This document shows, in pieces, positions 37,479-47,000 of a stretch of 51,349 nucleotides of DNA. Positions within the stretch are counted from its first letter, which is position 1. Every line of letters starts with the position of its first letter. The position numbers and the translations under genes are program-made. Below the pieces are notes generated by a model. The model had not been told where the DNA came from. It worked only from the letters and a program-made list of their open reading frames with translations, and did no database searches. The stretch comes from Lamprocystis purpurea DSM 4197 (GTDB lineage: Bacteria; Pseudomonadota; Gammaproteobacteria; Chromatiales; Chromatiaceae): positions 1-51,349 of the forward strand of contig NZ_KB902523.1 of assembly GCF_000379525.1 (NCBI RefSeq), given 5' to 3'.

Positions 37479-37934
37479 ATGCCCAGCATCGACTTCTACA
37501 CCCTGGAACCCACGAGCCCCGGCGACCGGTACCTGCTGACCTGCCACCTGGTGGAGGGTCTGTATCAGGACGGCACACGGGTCCTGATCCATTGCCCGGA
37601 GACCGAGCGCGCCCGGCACCTGGATCGGCTGCTTTGGACCTACCGCCAGGACAGCTTTATCCCACACGGGCTGGTGGGCCAGGTCGACCCCGCGCTGACG
37701 CCGATTCTGATCGGTGCCGACCTGGGCCGCGAGACCGCGGCCGCGGTCTTGATCAACCTTGCCGCCGAGGTTCCCGCCGAGTTCGCGCGGTTTGAGCGCG
37801 TGTGCGAGCCGGTCGATCAGGATCCGGCGGTGCGCGCGGCCGCGCGGTTGCGCTTTCGCTATTACCGCGATCGGGGATTCCCCCCGCAACATTACCCGAT
37901 GCGGCTGCCGCGCGACGCGGCGGATCCCTGGTAG
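37479..37934 (+). CDS. holC: DNA polymerase III chi subunit
   Basis: 151 residues from the ATG at 37479 (MPSIDFYTLEP); the frame upstream is repeat DNA. Family features: CHLVEGLYQDGTRVLIHCP, LDRLLWTYRQDSFIPHG, and the C-terminal RLRFRYYRDRGF. Chi joins the clamp loader to SSB at the replication fork. It is usually next to pepA, but here it stands alone behind a repeat array. How it is transcribed is unclear, because the family A copies occupy the DNA just before it. Confidence 0.92.
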   Translation: MPSIDFYTLEPTSPGDRYLLTCHLVEGLYQDGTRVLIHCPETERARHLDRLLWTYRQDSFIPHGLVGQVDPALTPILIGADLGRETAAAVLINLAAEVPAEFARFERVCEPVDQDPAVRAAARLRFRYYRDRGFPPQHYPMRLPRDAADPW

Positions 37935-37980
37935 AAGGCGCGGTCAGCCGTCCGCTCCCGCGCTTGCGATCGACCGGGTC

Positions 37981-38010
37981 TTGACCTGGCGATTTTCTCG
38001 ACTATAGTCG
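37981..38010 (+). promoter_or_regulatory. Strong promoter of the DsrC-like gene with a palindrome over the -10
   Basis: TTGACC (37981-37986) and TATAGT (38003-38008) are 16 bases apart. The 12-base perfect palindrome CGACTATAGTCG (37999-38010) covers the -10 box and could be an operator. The coding start at 38088 leaves a leader of about 75 bases that is AT-rich for this window. Confidence 0.6.
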
Positions 38011-38087
38011 TACTCGTGACCTGAATCACTGGGCACATCGAAAAAACTAATTAGAATACACGAATATACCTTAGGAGTGGAGAGACC

Positions 38088-38432
38088 ATGAGACAAACGA
38101 ATCTGCATGAGCCGGCGTCCGGCGGGGCGCGTCCGTTGCCGACCGATGGTGACGGATTCCTGGTCGATGCGGAGCTCTGGAACCCCGGCATGGCCCGCGT
38201 CATCGCCAGAATGGATGACGTGGGGCCGCTGACCCCGGACCATTGGTCGGTGATCTACTACCTGCGCGAGCATCGCCTGACCTACGGCGCCATTCCCCCG
38301 GCCTCCCAGATCTGCCGCGTCCACGGCATGGAACGTGATGCCGTGCGCCGGCTGTTCGGCTCCTGCCGCCAGGCCTGGCGCATCGCCGGGCTGCCCCATC
38401 CGGGAGAGGAGGCGCTCAGCTACATGAGCTGA
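38088..38432 (+). CDS. DsrC/TusE-family protein lacking the C-terminal redox cysteines
   Basis: 114 residues, with GGAG upstream of the ATG. The fold signature of DsrC/TusE is clear: GDGFLVDAELWN, LTPDHWSVIYYLREHR, IPPASQICRVHG, and CRQAWRIAGLPHPG. In sulfur-carrier DsrC two cysteines in the flexible C-terminal arm carry sulfur (…QACKIAGLP…GCV). Here the first is Trp97, and the arm ends EEALSYMS without the last one; only Cys76 and Cys93 remain, both elsewhere. It is therefore unlikely to work as a normal sulfur carrier and may be a regulatory paralogue. It is convergent with cheB (24-base gap) and has its own promoter. Confidence 0.85.
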   Translation: MRQTNLHEPASGGARPLPTDGDGFLVDAELWNPGMARVIARMDDVGPLTPDHWSVIYYLREHRLTYGAIPPASQICRVHGMERDAVRRLFGSCRQAWRIAGLPHPGEEALSYMS

Positions 38433-38456
38433 GGCGATTGCCTCGAATAAACATCC

Positions 38457-39506
38457 CTAATCCCCCAACAGCCGCCGCGCGATCTGATCGAGCGGCAGCA
38501 CCCACTGCGCCGCCTCGAGCTTGACGGCCGCGCCGGGCATACCCCACACCAGACTGGTCGCCTCGTCCTGGGCGATGGTGCGGGCGCCGGCGCGGCGCAA
38601 GGAGAGCAGACCCTGGGCACCGTCGCGACCCATGCCGGTCAGCAAGGCGGCGCTCACCACTTGGTCCGGCAGGCGTGCCGCCGATTCGAACAGCACATCC
38701 ACCGAGGGCTTGTGACGGTTGACCGCGGGTCCGTCATCGAGCCGACAGCGCAGTTGTCCGCCGCCGGCCCGCAGATGCAGGTGGCGGTCGCCCGGGGCGA
38801 TGTAGACACAACCCGACTCCAGCAGGTCGCCGTCGGCCGCCTCACGGACCACCAGCGGCCCGAGTGCATTCAGACGCTGCGCGAAGAGCCGGGTGAACAG
38901 CGCCGGAAGATGTTGGCAGATCACCACGGGCGGGGCACCGACCGGCAGGGCTCCGAGCACCGCACGGATCGCCTCGGTGCCGCCGGCGGACGCCCCCAGG
39001 GCGATCAGATGGCCCCCTGCATGATCCGGCAGGCTCCAGTCCGCGGCGGCGGCCGTCGCCTGCTGCGGTCCGGTCGCGACCAGTCGGCGGACCTGGCTGT
39101 GCGCGGCAGCCCGCACCTTGGAGCGGATCTCAGCCGCGAATTCAGCCAGCCGGTTGACCAGGTCATGGTCGGGCTTGGCGACGAAGTCGACGGCGCCCAA
39201 GGCCAGGGCATCGAGTGTGGTCTCGGCTCCGGCGCGTGTATGGGCTGAGATCATGACGACCGGCATGGGCCGCAGCCGCATCAGGTTGCGCAAGAAGCTG
39301 ATGCCGTCCATGCGCGGCATTTCCACATCCAAGGTCAATACATCGGGGTTCAGCTCCTTGATCCGCTGCCGGGCGAGATAGGGATCGGCCGCGGTCCCGA
39401 CCACCCGGATGTCACCGTCGGCCGCGAGCAAGTCGGTCAACAACTCGCGCACCAGGGCGGAGTCGTCCACGATCAGGACCCGAATGGGTTCGCGGGAAGC
39501 GTCCAT
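38457..39506 (-). CDS. cheB: Chemotaxis response regulator / protein-glutamate methylesterase CheB
   Basis: 349 residues. The receiver domain (1-125) has the acidic pair Asp14/Asp15 and phospho-acceptor Asp60 (LTLDVEMPRMDG). The methylesterase domain (about 163-349) has the catalytic triad Ser173 (GASAGG), His199 (CQHLP) and Asp295 (GMGRDGAQG). It removes methyl groups from, and deamidates, receptor glutamates and glutamines. It is the last gene of the minus-strand chemotaxis operon, 17 bases after cheD. Confidence 0.96.
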   Translation of the reverse strand: MDASREPIRVLIVDDSALVRELLTDLLAADGDIRVVGTAADPYLARQRIKELNPDVLTLDVEMPRMDGISFLRNLMRLRPMPVVMISAHTRAGAETTLDALALGAVDFVAKPDHDLVNRLAEFAAEIRSKVRAAAHSQVRRLVATGPQQATAAAADWSLPDHAGGHLIALGASAGGTEAIRAVLGALPVGAPPVVICQHLPALFTRLFAQRLNALGPLVVREAADGDLLESGCVYIAPGDRHLHLRAGGGQLRCRLDDGPAVNRHKPSVDVLFESAARLPDQVVSAALLTGMGRDGAQGLLSLRRAGARTIAQDEATSLVWGMPGAAVKLEAAQWVLPLDQIARRLLGD

Positions 39507-39523
39507 GACGACCTCTGTCAGGG

Positions 39524-40126
39524 TTAAAAGAACTCGATCTCACCGCCGATCGGCCGGCTTGCCAATTCACGAACATAGTGTCGTTCGCGCGCAATCACGT
39601 CACCCTCCCCGCCGCGCCGCAGCTTGCGCACCCGTACCCGCCCCTGCGCAGGGAAGAAGATGACCTTGCGCGGATGGTCCCCGCCCAGATCGTCGGCCAC
39701 CAGCGGCACGCCCTCCAGCGCGAGATAAGCGCGTACGAAGGCGCTATTGCGCGCCCCGACTTCGCTCGGGATGGTCAAGACCCGGGCGCCGCCGAAGACT
39801 TTGGCCTCCAGATTGGCGCGCCGGCCGCCGAGCCGCAGAATCTCGTTGATCAGCAGTTCCATGGCGTGATTCCCATAGCGGGCGGCAGCACCCGCGTAGT
39901 CATCGTGCGGACCCGGCCGCACCGGCAGCATGAAATGGTTCATGCCGCCAATCCCGGTCTCCCGGTCGCGGATGCAGGCCGCCACGCAGGAGCCCAGCAC
40001 CGTCACCACCGCCTCGGTGCCGGTCACGTAGAACTGTCCTGGCAAGACCTTGGCCGCGATACCGCCGCAATCCGGGTCAAGATACCGCCGCACCGCACCG
40101 CAGTACACTGGCCCAGGGTTGGTCAT
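39524..40126 (-). CDS. cheD: Chemoreceptor glutamine deamidase CheD
   Basis: 200 residues from the ATG at 40126 (MTNPGPVYCGAVRRYLD). The open frame runs up to 40213, but those residues are family A repeat DNA. Catalytic residues are visible: Cys47 in LGSCVAACI and His64 in NHFMLP. It deamidates receptor glutamines and works with CheB. A family A element lies between it and cheR and may separate it from the upstream part of the operon. Confidence 0.93.
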   Translation of the reverse strand: MTNPGPVYCGAVRRYLDPDCGGIAAKVLPGQFYVTGTEAVVTVLGSCVAACIRDRETGIGGMNHFMLPVRPGPHDDYAGAAARYGNHAMELLINEILRLGGRRANLEAKVFGGARVLTIPSEVGARNSAFVRAYLALEGVPLVADDLGGDHPRKVIFFPAQGRVRVRKLRRGGEGDVIARERHYVRELASRPIGGEIEFF

Positions 40127-40140
40127 CGGGATCACGCGCG

Positions 40141-40268
40141 GCAATTCCAAATGTGGGCGGCGTCGCGCGGCCCCTGGTGGAGGCGGCGCGAACGACCGCC
40201 GTGCCGGCTCCATGACACCGAGCGGCGCGCCTTATCCGCCCTACAAGGGAGCCGGTTTTGTAGGGTGG
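40141..40268. repeat. Family A element between cheR and cheD, inverted copy
   Basis: The end 40141-40161 (GCAATTCCAAATGTGGGCGG) matches the family A end, and 40214-40268 carries the inner palindrome arms CTTATCCGCCCTAC and GTAGGGTGGACAAG. It overlaps the last codons of cheR and supplies the stop codon. Confidence 0.8.
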
Positions 40269-41092
40269 ACAAGTGCATAGACGGTACGCGCAACCGGTCG
40301 GAAACGCGGCGCCAGCCCGATCAGCGATTCCGCGTGGCCCAGGAACAAGTGCCCATCCTCCGCGAGTCGATCGGCGAGCCGCTCAACCAGCACCCGCTTG
40401 GTCGGCGCATCGAAATAGATCATGACGTTGCGGCAAAAGATCGCATCGTATTCGCGGCGCAGCGGCCAATCGCCGATCAGATTGAGCCGTCTGAAATCGA
40501 CCAGCGCCCGCACCTCCGGGCGCATGCGGATGTGCCCTTCCTGAGCGCCCCGCCCCCGCAACACCCACCGGCGCCAGGGCAACCGGGTCAGACAACCCAT
40601 CTGCTCGGTGGTGTAGACGGCCGCTTGCGCCTGCTCCAGGGCCTGGGTATCCAGGTCGGTGGCGAGGATGCGCAAATCCCGTCGCTGCACGTCGGGCAGC
40701 CGTTCCAGCAGCACCATGGCGATGGAATAGGGCTCTTCACCGGTGGCGCAGCCGGCGGACCAGATGCGGATCGGGACCCCCGGCCGGGCGGCCCAGCGCG
40801 GCACCAGATGGTCCGCCAGGTAGTCGAAATGGTGCGCTTCGCGGAAGAACCCGGTGAGATTGGTGGTGATGGCATTGATGAGTTCGATCAGTTCGCTGCC
40901 GTCATCCTCACGCAGCCGTGCCACATACGCTTTGAAGTCCGTGAGGCCCAGCAGGCGCAGGCGCCGGGCCAGACGCGCGTAGAACATTTCGAACTTGCCA
41001 TCGGTGACGACGATCCCGGTGTGGTCGACCACCAACCGGCGCAGCGCCATGAAGTCGGCGCGCGTGAAAGCGTACTCACGCTTAGCCGGCAT
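40241..41092 (-). CDS. cheR: Chemoreceptor methyltransferase CheR with repeat-derived C-terminal tail
   Basis: 283 residues. N-terminal helical domain (1-75), then the methyltransferase domain: NAITTNLTGFFRE, SAM-binding IWSAGCATGEEPYS (110-123), FRRLNLIG and AIFCRNVMIYFD. It methylates receptor glutamates using S-adenosylmethionine. Homology should end near FRPVARTVYAL; the last eight residues (HPTKPAPL) and the stop are encoded by an inserted family A element. The start overlaps the end of the STAS gene by about 11 bases. Confidence 0.95.
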   Translation of the reverse strand: MPAKREYAFTRADFMALRRLVVDHTGIVVTDGKFEMFYARLARRLRLLGLTDFKAYVARLREDDGSELIELINAITTNLTGFFREAHHFDYLADHLVPRWAARPGVPIRIWSAGCATGEEPYSIAMVLLERLPDVQRRDLRILATDLDTQALEQAQAAVYTTEQMGCLTRLPWRRWVLRGRGAQEGHIRMRPEVRALVDFRRLNLIGDWPLRREYDAIFCRNVMIYFDAPTKRVLVERLADRLAEDGHLFLGHAESLIGLAPRFRPVARTVYALVHPTKPAPL

Positions 41093-41378
41093 CGGGCCGG
41101 ACGTCCGCGGTGAGACCCAGCGGGGCCGTCAGGCCGAGCAGGGCCGCGCCGCTCAACAGCGCCGGACTGGCACCGGTCCACTGGACCGCTATCCCGCGGG
41201 CGGCGGCATCCCGACACAACACCGCGAGCAGTTGCAGACCGGCGGTGTCGATCGCCGCGACCGCGCGGCCGTCCAGCCGCAGGCCGCGATGGCTGCCGAG
41301 CAGCCCCAGGAGTTGCTGCCGCAGGGGTTCGAGATCACCGATCGTGAGCGCTGCCGGCAGCACCAGTGCGGCGTCCAT
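41082..41378 (-). CDS. STAS-domain protein in the chemotaxis operon
   Basis: 98 residues from the ATG at 41378, whose bases overlap the mcp stop (TGATG), so translation is coupled; an ATG at 41393 is less likely. It has the STAS/anti-sigma-factor-antagonist pattern: an alternating strand-helix layout and IDTAGLQLL, where Thr45 is at the site phosphorylated in SpoIIAA-like proteins. Such proteins occur in some che operons, where their role is not settled. No matching anti-sigma kinase gene is in the window. Confidence 0.8.
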   Translation of the reverse strand: MDAALVLPAALTIGDLEPLRQQLLGLLGSHRGLRLDGRAVAAIDTAGLQLLAVLCRDAAARGIAVQWTGASPALLSGAALLGLTAPLGLTADVRPDAG

Positions 41379-43459
41379 CAGAACTCGGTCCACTCGTCGT
41401 CACGGTGATCGAAGACCCGACCCGAACGGGACGCCTCAGGCCGCGACCGGGCGCGGGCCGACCGATCCCCGGCACGTCCGCCGCCATGACCCAGGGCGTA
41501 GGTCGGCGACCTGGGGGACGGTAATGCATCCTGCGCGGACTGGGGTGCAGCTCCGGGCTCCCCATCCCCCGTCCGGAAGAAGGCGACGGCCCGCTGCAGT
41601 TCGCGCGCCTGATCGTCCAGCGCGGCGGCGGCGGCAGCCGCTTCCTCCACCAGTGCCGCATTTTGCTGGGTGACCTCGTCCATCTGCAAGACCGCCTTGT
41701 TCACCTGCTCGATGCCGATCGATTGCTCACGACTGGCCGCGCTGATCTCCGCCACCACGTCGCTGACCTCCTGCACCGCGGTGACGATCTCGCGCAGGGA
41801 CGCACCGGATTCCTTCACCAGACGGCTGCCCTCCTCGATCCGGCTGACGCTGGCGGAGATCAGATTCTTGATCTCCTTGGCCGCGTCGGCACTGCGGTGC
41901 GCCAGTTGACGCACCTCACCCGAGACCACGGCGAACCCACGCCCGTGTTCTCCGGCACGCGCCGCCTCCACCGCCGCGTTCAGGGCCAGGATGTTGGTCT
42001 GGAACGCAATCCCGTCGATAACGCCGATGATGTCCGCGATCTGCCGGCTGCTCGCGTTGATCTGCGTCATCGCCTCGACCGTCTGCGCCACCACTTCGCC
42101 CCCGTGCTGCGCACGCGCCTTTGCAACCAGCGCCAATTGATTGGCCCGCTCGGCATGGTCGGCGTTCTGGCGCACGGTTCCGGTCAGTTCCTCCATGCTG
42201 GAGGCGGTTTCCTCCAGAGACGCTGCCTGCTCCTCGGTGCGGCTGCTCAAATCCATGTTTCCCTTGGCGATCTCACCGGCGGCACCGGCCACTTGATCGG
42301 TGGCCGCGCGCACGTCGCCGACCACGCCGCGCAAGCGCTCCACCATCTGATCCATCGCCTGCATCAATTGGCCGAGCTCGTCTCCGGAGCGGCGGCGCAG
42401 ATGCTGATCCAGGTTGCCCTGGGCGATTCCCTCGGAGAGCGTCAATGCCTCGTCGACGGGACGCGTGATGCCCCGCGCGGTCAAACTGGCGGCCAGCGCG
42501 ATGCCCAGCATGGACAAGACCGCGACCGCGAGATAGACCAGGGTGAGCCGATCGACGGCCGCGAACGACTCGCTCTTATCCTTGTCGACGATCAACCCCC
42601 AGGTCAGACCGGGGACGATCTCCACTGGTCCAAAGGCGGCGAGCACGGGTTCGCCGCGATAGTCCAGGGTCAGCAGGGTCGCGGTCTGACCGGCCAGCGC
42701 CGCACGACTGGCCTGGGTATCCACACCGTTGCGTTCCACGGTGCCGGTCAACGACGCCGCGACCGAGCGCTCCTCGTGGTCCAGCCGGACACCGGAGCGC
42801 AGCCGTTTGTCCGGGCCGACCAGGTACGCCTCACCAGTGGCACCCATCCCCGCGCGTTCCTGCATGATCGCGTCGATCGCATCGGACGCCAACTGCAGGA
42901 CCAGCACGCCCGCAAACCCATTGCCGCCCGCGAAGGTCTCGCCCAGGAAGGCGGCCGGGGCATTGTTGGCGGGGGTAAAGGGCGCGAAGTCGACGAAGAT
43001 CACACCGGTCTGGGTGTTGCCGGTGCGCCCGTCACGCTCGCGCACCTGCCGGAATACCCGGCCGAGACCCGTCTGCGCATAGGCCGCCGCGGTCACATCG
43101 GCCCCGCGCAATGCCGCGGCCCCGACGCTTTGCAGCACCCGCCCGTCGCGATCGATCAGGTAGAGGGCGGCGAAGCCGCGCCGGGCGGCAAAGCGCTGCA
43201 AAAAGTCTTCAGGGGGCGGCGCGGACAGTTGGGAGAGCACGTCAGCCAGAATCTGCGTACTGGCGACACGGCCCTGCATGAACTGCACCACGGCCGTCTG
43301 TTTATTGACGCGCGCGCTCTTGAGGGCGTCGAACACCCCGTTGGTCATCGCCTCGCTGGCGATCCGGAAGGTCAAGACACCACCGATGGCCAGCGGCACG
43401 AGCCCGATGAGCCAGAACGCGATCAACAGCCGGTTGCGAAGCTTCAGATTCTTGAACAT
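41378..43459 (-). CDS. Methyl-accepting chemotaxis protein with Cache sensor and C-terminal tether peptide
   Basis: 693 residues. Membrane helices lie near 13-32 and 307-328, with a Cache-type periplasmic sensor between ([29 protein letters not shown]). A HAMP domain follows (about 330-385, [19 protein letters not shown]), then the signalling bundle with the conserved hairpin [21 protein letters not shown] flexible linker of roughly 80 residues ends in EWTEF at the extreme C-terminus, matching the xWxxF pentapeptide that tethers CheR and CheB in E. coli receptors. It lies 77 bases after cheW. The ligand is unknown. Confidence 0.95.
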   Translation of the reverse strand: MFKNLKLRNRLLIAFWLIGLVPLAIGGVLTFRIASEAMTNGVFDALKSARVNKQTAVVQFMQGRVASTQILADVLSQLSAPPPEDFLQRFAARRGFAALYLIDRDGRVLQSVGAAALRGADVTAAAYAQTGLGRVFRQVRERDGRTGNTQTGVIFVDFAPFTPANNAPAAFLGETFAGGNGFAGVLVLQLASDAIDAIMQERAGMGATGEAYLVGPDKRLRSGVRLDHEERSVAASLTGTVERNGVDTQASRAALAGQTATLLTLDYRGEPVLAAFGPVEIVPGLTWGLIVDKDKSESFAAVDRLTLVYLAVAVLSMLGIALAASLTARGITRPVDEALTLSEGIAQGNLDQHLRRRSGDELGQLMQAMDQMVERLRGVVGDVRAATDQVAGAAGEIAKGNMDLSSRTEEQAASLEETASSMEELTGTVRQNADHAERANQLALVAKARAQHGGEVVAQTVEAMTQINASSRQIADIIGVIDGIAFQTNILALNAAVEAARAGEHGRGFAVVSGEVRQLAHRSADAAKEIKNLISASVSRIEEGSRLVKESGASLREIVTAVQEVSDVVAEISAASREQSIGIEQVNKAVLQMDEVTQQNAALVEEAAAAAAALDDQARELQRAVAFFRTGDGEPGAAPQSAQDALPSPRSPTYALGHGGGRAGDRSARARSRPEASRSGRVFDHRDDEWTEF

Positions 43460-43536
43460 GTCTGCCCCTCGGTGGGCGTGGCGGTGTGAAAAGAGCGGTT
43501 GGCGATCCGCCGTCGGCCGTCAACGGTGTGATCAGG

Positions 43537-44043
43537 TCACGCGGTTGCGGCCATGCCTTCTCCCAGCGCCAGTTCCAGCAAGCGATCGCTGTCCAGCAGC
43601 ACGATCATCCGGCCGGGGACCTCCGCCAGCCCGACCACGAAGGAGCGCTCGATCGGGCCGCCCAAATCCGGCGGCGGCCGGATCAGCGCCTCATTCAGGC
43701 TGTGCTCATCACAGACCGCATCGACCACCATCCCCACCACCTTCGCCTGATCGCCCTGGCCCAGGTTCACCACGATGACGACGGTGCGCGGACCATAGGG
43801 TTGGGCCGGCAGCCCGAGCCGCTCACGCAGGTCGATGATGGGCACGACACTGCCGCGCAGATTGATGACTCCCTTGACGAAGGCCGGCGTGTTGGGCAGC
43901 GGAGTCGCCGGCTCCCACACGCGGATCTCCCGTACCTTAAGGATGTCGAGCCCATACTCGGCATCGGCGAGTTGGAAGGTCAGAAATTGGCGGATCGCCC
44001 CTCCGGTGATGGCGGGGGCCGGCGCCTGGTCGGGACGCTGCAT
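43537..44043 (-). CDS. cheW: Chemotaxis coupling protein CheW
   Basis: 168 residues. Typical CheW features: FLTFQLADAEYGLDILKVRE, FVKGVINLRGSVVPIIDLRERLGL, and VVGMVVDAVCDE. It links receptors to CheA. It is the first gene of the operon cheW-mcp-STAS-cheR-cheD-cheB. No CheA or CheY gene is in the window, so this cluster must feed into a kinase encoded elsewhere. Confidence 0.95.
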   Translation of the reverse strand: MQRPDQAPAPAITGGAIRQFLTFQLADAEYGLDILKVREIRVWEPATPLPNTPAFVKGVINLRGSVVPIIDLRERLGLPAQPYGPRTVVIVVNLGQGDQAKVVGMVVDAVCDEHSLNEALIRPPPDLGGPIERSFVVGLAEVPGRMIVLLDSDRLLELALGEGMAATA

Positions 44044-44076
44044 GGGTTTACCAATCGATGAAGAGCGTTAGGAGTG

Positions 44077-47000
44077 TCAGGGACCCGCCCCCGTAACCAC
44101 CGTGCTCCCGGCCCCGGTCCAGGCCCGCCGCGCCGGGTCGTACATGTCCTCAACCGCCGCGGGCGGATGCGCGTAGGACCCCGGGGTGACGGCCCGCACC
44201 AGATAGCCCAGTTGGAACTCGGTCGGGTCGTCGGCGTCGCGGTCCACGGCGGCGATGAAGCGGTCCGAGCGGAATTCCTGGTGGGCCGGGGTGTCGAGCA
44301 GGTTCAGCCCGGGCACGGCGCCGATGTCCCCGGACTTGAGCAGGTTGGGATTGTCGATCTCCAGACCGGCGGGCAATGGATCATCGACGATCAAGCGCGC
44401 CGCCTGTTGGCGGTTCGCGCGCACCGTGACGACGGCCAACAGCCGGCGGCCCTGGGGCAGGCTGGTCAACTCGGTGCGTCGACCGTCCAGATCATAGTAG
44501 GCGCGCTCGATGACATAGCCGTCGCCGCCGGCGGGCGGCGCGATTCGGGGGACGCCCAGGGTGCCGACCATGGCATCCACCGGCTGAGTTCCCAGGTTCG
44601 CGATGACCACGGGGGCGGCGCCGAGCCGGGCGTCGTCGAAGTGGCCGAACCAGGCTCCCTTGACCGGCGTGCCGTCGACCGCGAGCGCGAGCCCCGCCCC
44701 GCTCGTGTTCAGGGCTTGGGCCGCGAGCAGCAGCCAGGTGTTGTCCTGGGTGCTGCGCCAGGTTTGGCGGGCGGCCAGGTCCTGGACCTGGCCGGCCAGG
44801 GCGCGCAGGTCCAGGGCGGTACTGCCGGACTCGGCGGCCAGGGCCAGCACGGCGGCGGCATCACGCAGGGGTGAGCCGTAATCGGCACGCCAACCGGTGA
44901 CCGCCGGCGATCCGTTCAGGGCCGCGGCGGCTGCATTCAGGGCCTGGTCGGCGCGCGTCCGGTCACCATAGAGCGCCAGCGCGGCGCCGATCTGGGCTTG
45001 TGCCATCGGTGACCCCAGATCGCCGAGCCGCTCGTCGGCGAGATAGCGCAGGTCGCCGATGGAGGCACGGCCGTTGCGGGCCAGCACATAGACGGCATAG
45101 GCGTCCGCCGGCCCCGGATTGGTATAGGCGCCGCGATTCTTGAGGTTATCCAGGACCGCGTCCAGGGCCGCCTGGGGAACCGCGAAGCCGCGTTCGCGGG
45201 CACGGGTCAGGAAGTCGGTGGCGAACGCGGACAACCAGAGGTCTTCGCCGCCCGGACTCCAGGCCCCGAAACTGCCGTCAGCCGAGGTATTCGCCAGGAT
45301 GCGGGTGATGGCGTCGCCGATCCGCGGGCCGACCGCGGCATCGCCGCGCAAGCCCGCGGCCAGCGCGACCTCGTCCAGATAGAGCAGCGGCAGCGCGCGG
45401 CTGGTCAGTTGCTCGGTGCAGCCGTGGGGATAGCGGTCGAGGGCGCGCAGGATGCCGGCAATGTCGAGCCGACCGGCGCGGCTGACCGAGACCAGGACCT
45501 CCCCGGTACCCGGCACCAGACCCTTGAGCAGATCCGCGCTCAGGCGCAGGTCGCCGCCGCCGGGAGCCAGTTCATGCCGGGTCGTGTTGAACTGGGCCGG
45601 GGCATTGTCACGGACCCCGAGGGTCAGACGCTTGGACAGGGCCACACCGGTCGGTGTGGTGACGCGCACCACCAGCGTCTCGTCACCGACGGCGAGCGCC
45701 TCCAGCGGGAAGCTGAGATCCTGACGAACGCCGGGGTCCAGATCGATGCGGTGACTGACCTGCGAGGCGGTCTTGAGCAAACCGCGTTCGGCGGTGATCT
45801 CGACCTCGGCGCTGGTGGCGGCCGTGGGCGCCGCGCCGGGCTGGGGAGCGGTGTCCGCCTCCACCAGGGTGAGCCCGAGCAGCAGCCGCGAGCGATCTCC
45901 GGGCGCGAGGAAGCGCGGCAGGCTGGCGCTCACCACCACCGGGTCGCGCACCAGGGCATCCGCCACCCCGTGGCCCACACCCGCGGCGGTCCAAGCCATG
46001 GCCATCAACCGCACGGTACCGTTGAAATCCGGAATCGGGACCTGGACCAGGGCCTGACCCTGCGCATCCAGCCGCACGACACCCGAGAAATAGGCCATCA
46101 ATTCCTCGCTGGGCGGCGGTGCCAGCATGCGCATCCCGCCGCCGTCACCGCCGGAACGCACCACGCCGGGGGCGCCCTGCATCCGATCGATCAACTGACC
46201 GTAGAGGTCGCGAAATTCCAGGCCCAGGCGACGCTGGCCGAAGTACCAGGTGTCCGGTTCCGGCGGCTGATAGCCGGTGACATTGAGGATGCCCTGATCT
46301 ACCGCGGCCAGGGTGACATAGGCCTCGGTACCGGGTTCGAGATTGGGGATCGCGACGCGCACCGGCAGGCTGCCGCGGGGACGGATGCCGGGGTCGACAC
46401 CCAGGTCGATCCTGAGGCGGCGCTCCTGCGGATCGACGCCGGCCCAGGCCAGCCCGATGGCCCGACCCGGCATCCGCCGGGCGGCCAGATCCATCGGCCG
46501 ATAGACGGCCGCGGTGACATAGGCGCCGGGGCCCCAGTCGGCGGTGACCGGCAGTTCCAGGGTCGCACCCGCGGCCGGCACGGCAACCGCCTGCATGGTG
46601 ATCAGGCGGTCATCCACCACCATCACCAGCGCCAGGCTGGGTTCGGCGGTCTTGCCGCGCGGCTCGAGATGCACCCGCGCCCGCTCGCCCACCCGATAGC
46701 TTGGTTTGTCCAGGGACAGCTTGATCTGATCCGGCGTATCGGCCGCGCGCGGCGCCACATACCAACCGGCCTCGAAGCCCAGGCTGGCGGGCAGCAGGTC
46801 AGCGGCGTCGATACGCAGCCGGTAGGCGCCCCAGGCCACCGGGGCCTCGATCCGCCCGGGGCTGTCCGCGTCCAGCGTCAGAGTGCCGCTGGCCACCCGC
46901 TTGGTCCGCTCGACCGGCTCATAGTCAAAGCTGCCGTCCGCACCGCGATACCACTGGAAGTCCGATTCGATCCGCTCCAGGGTCCAGGCCAGTCCGCCGG

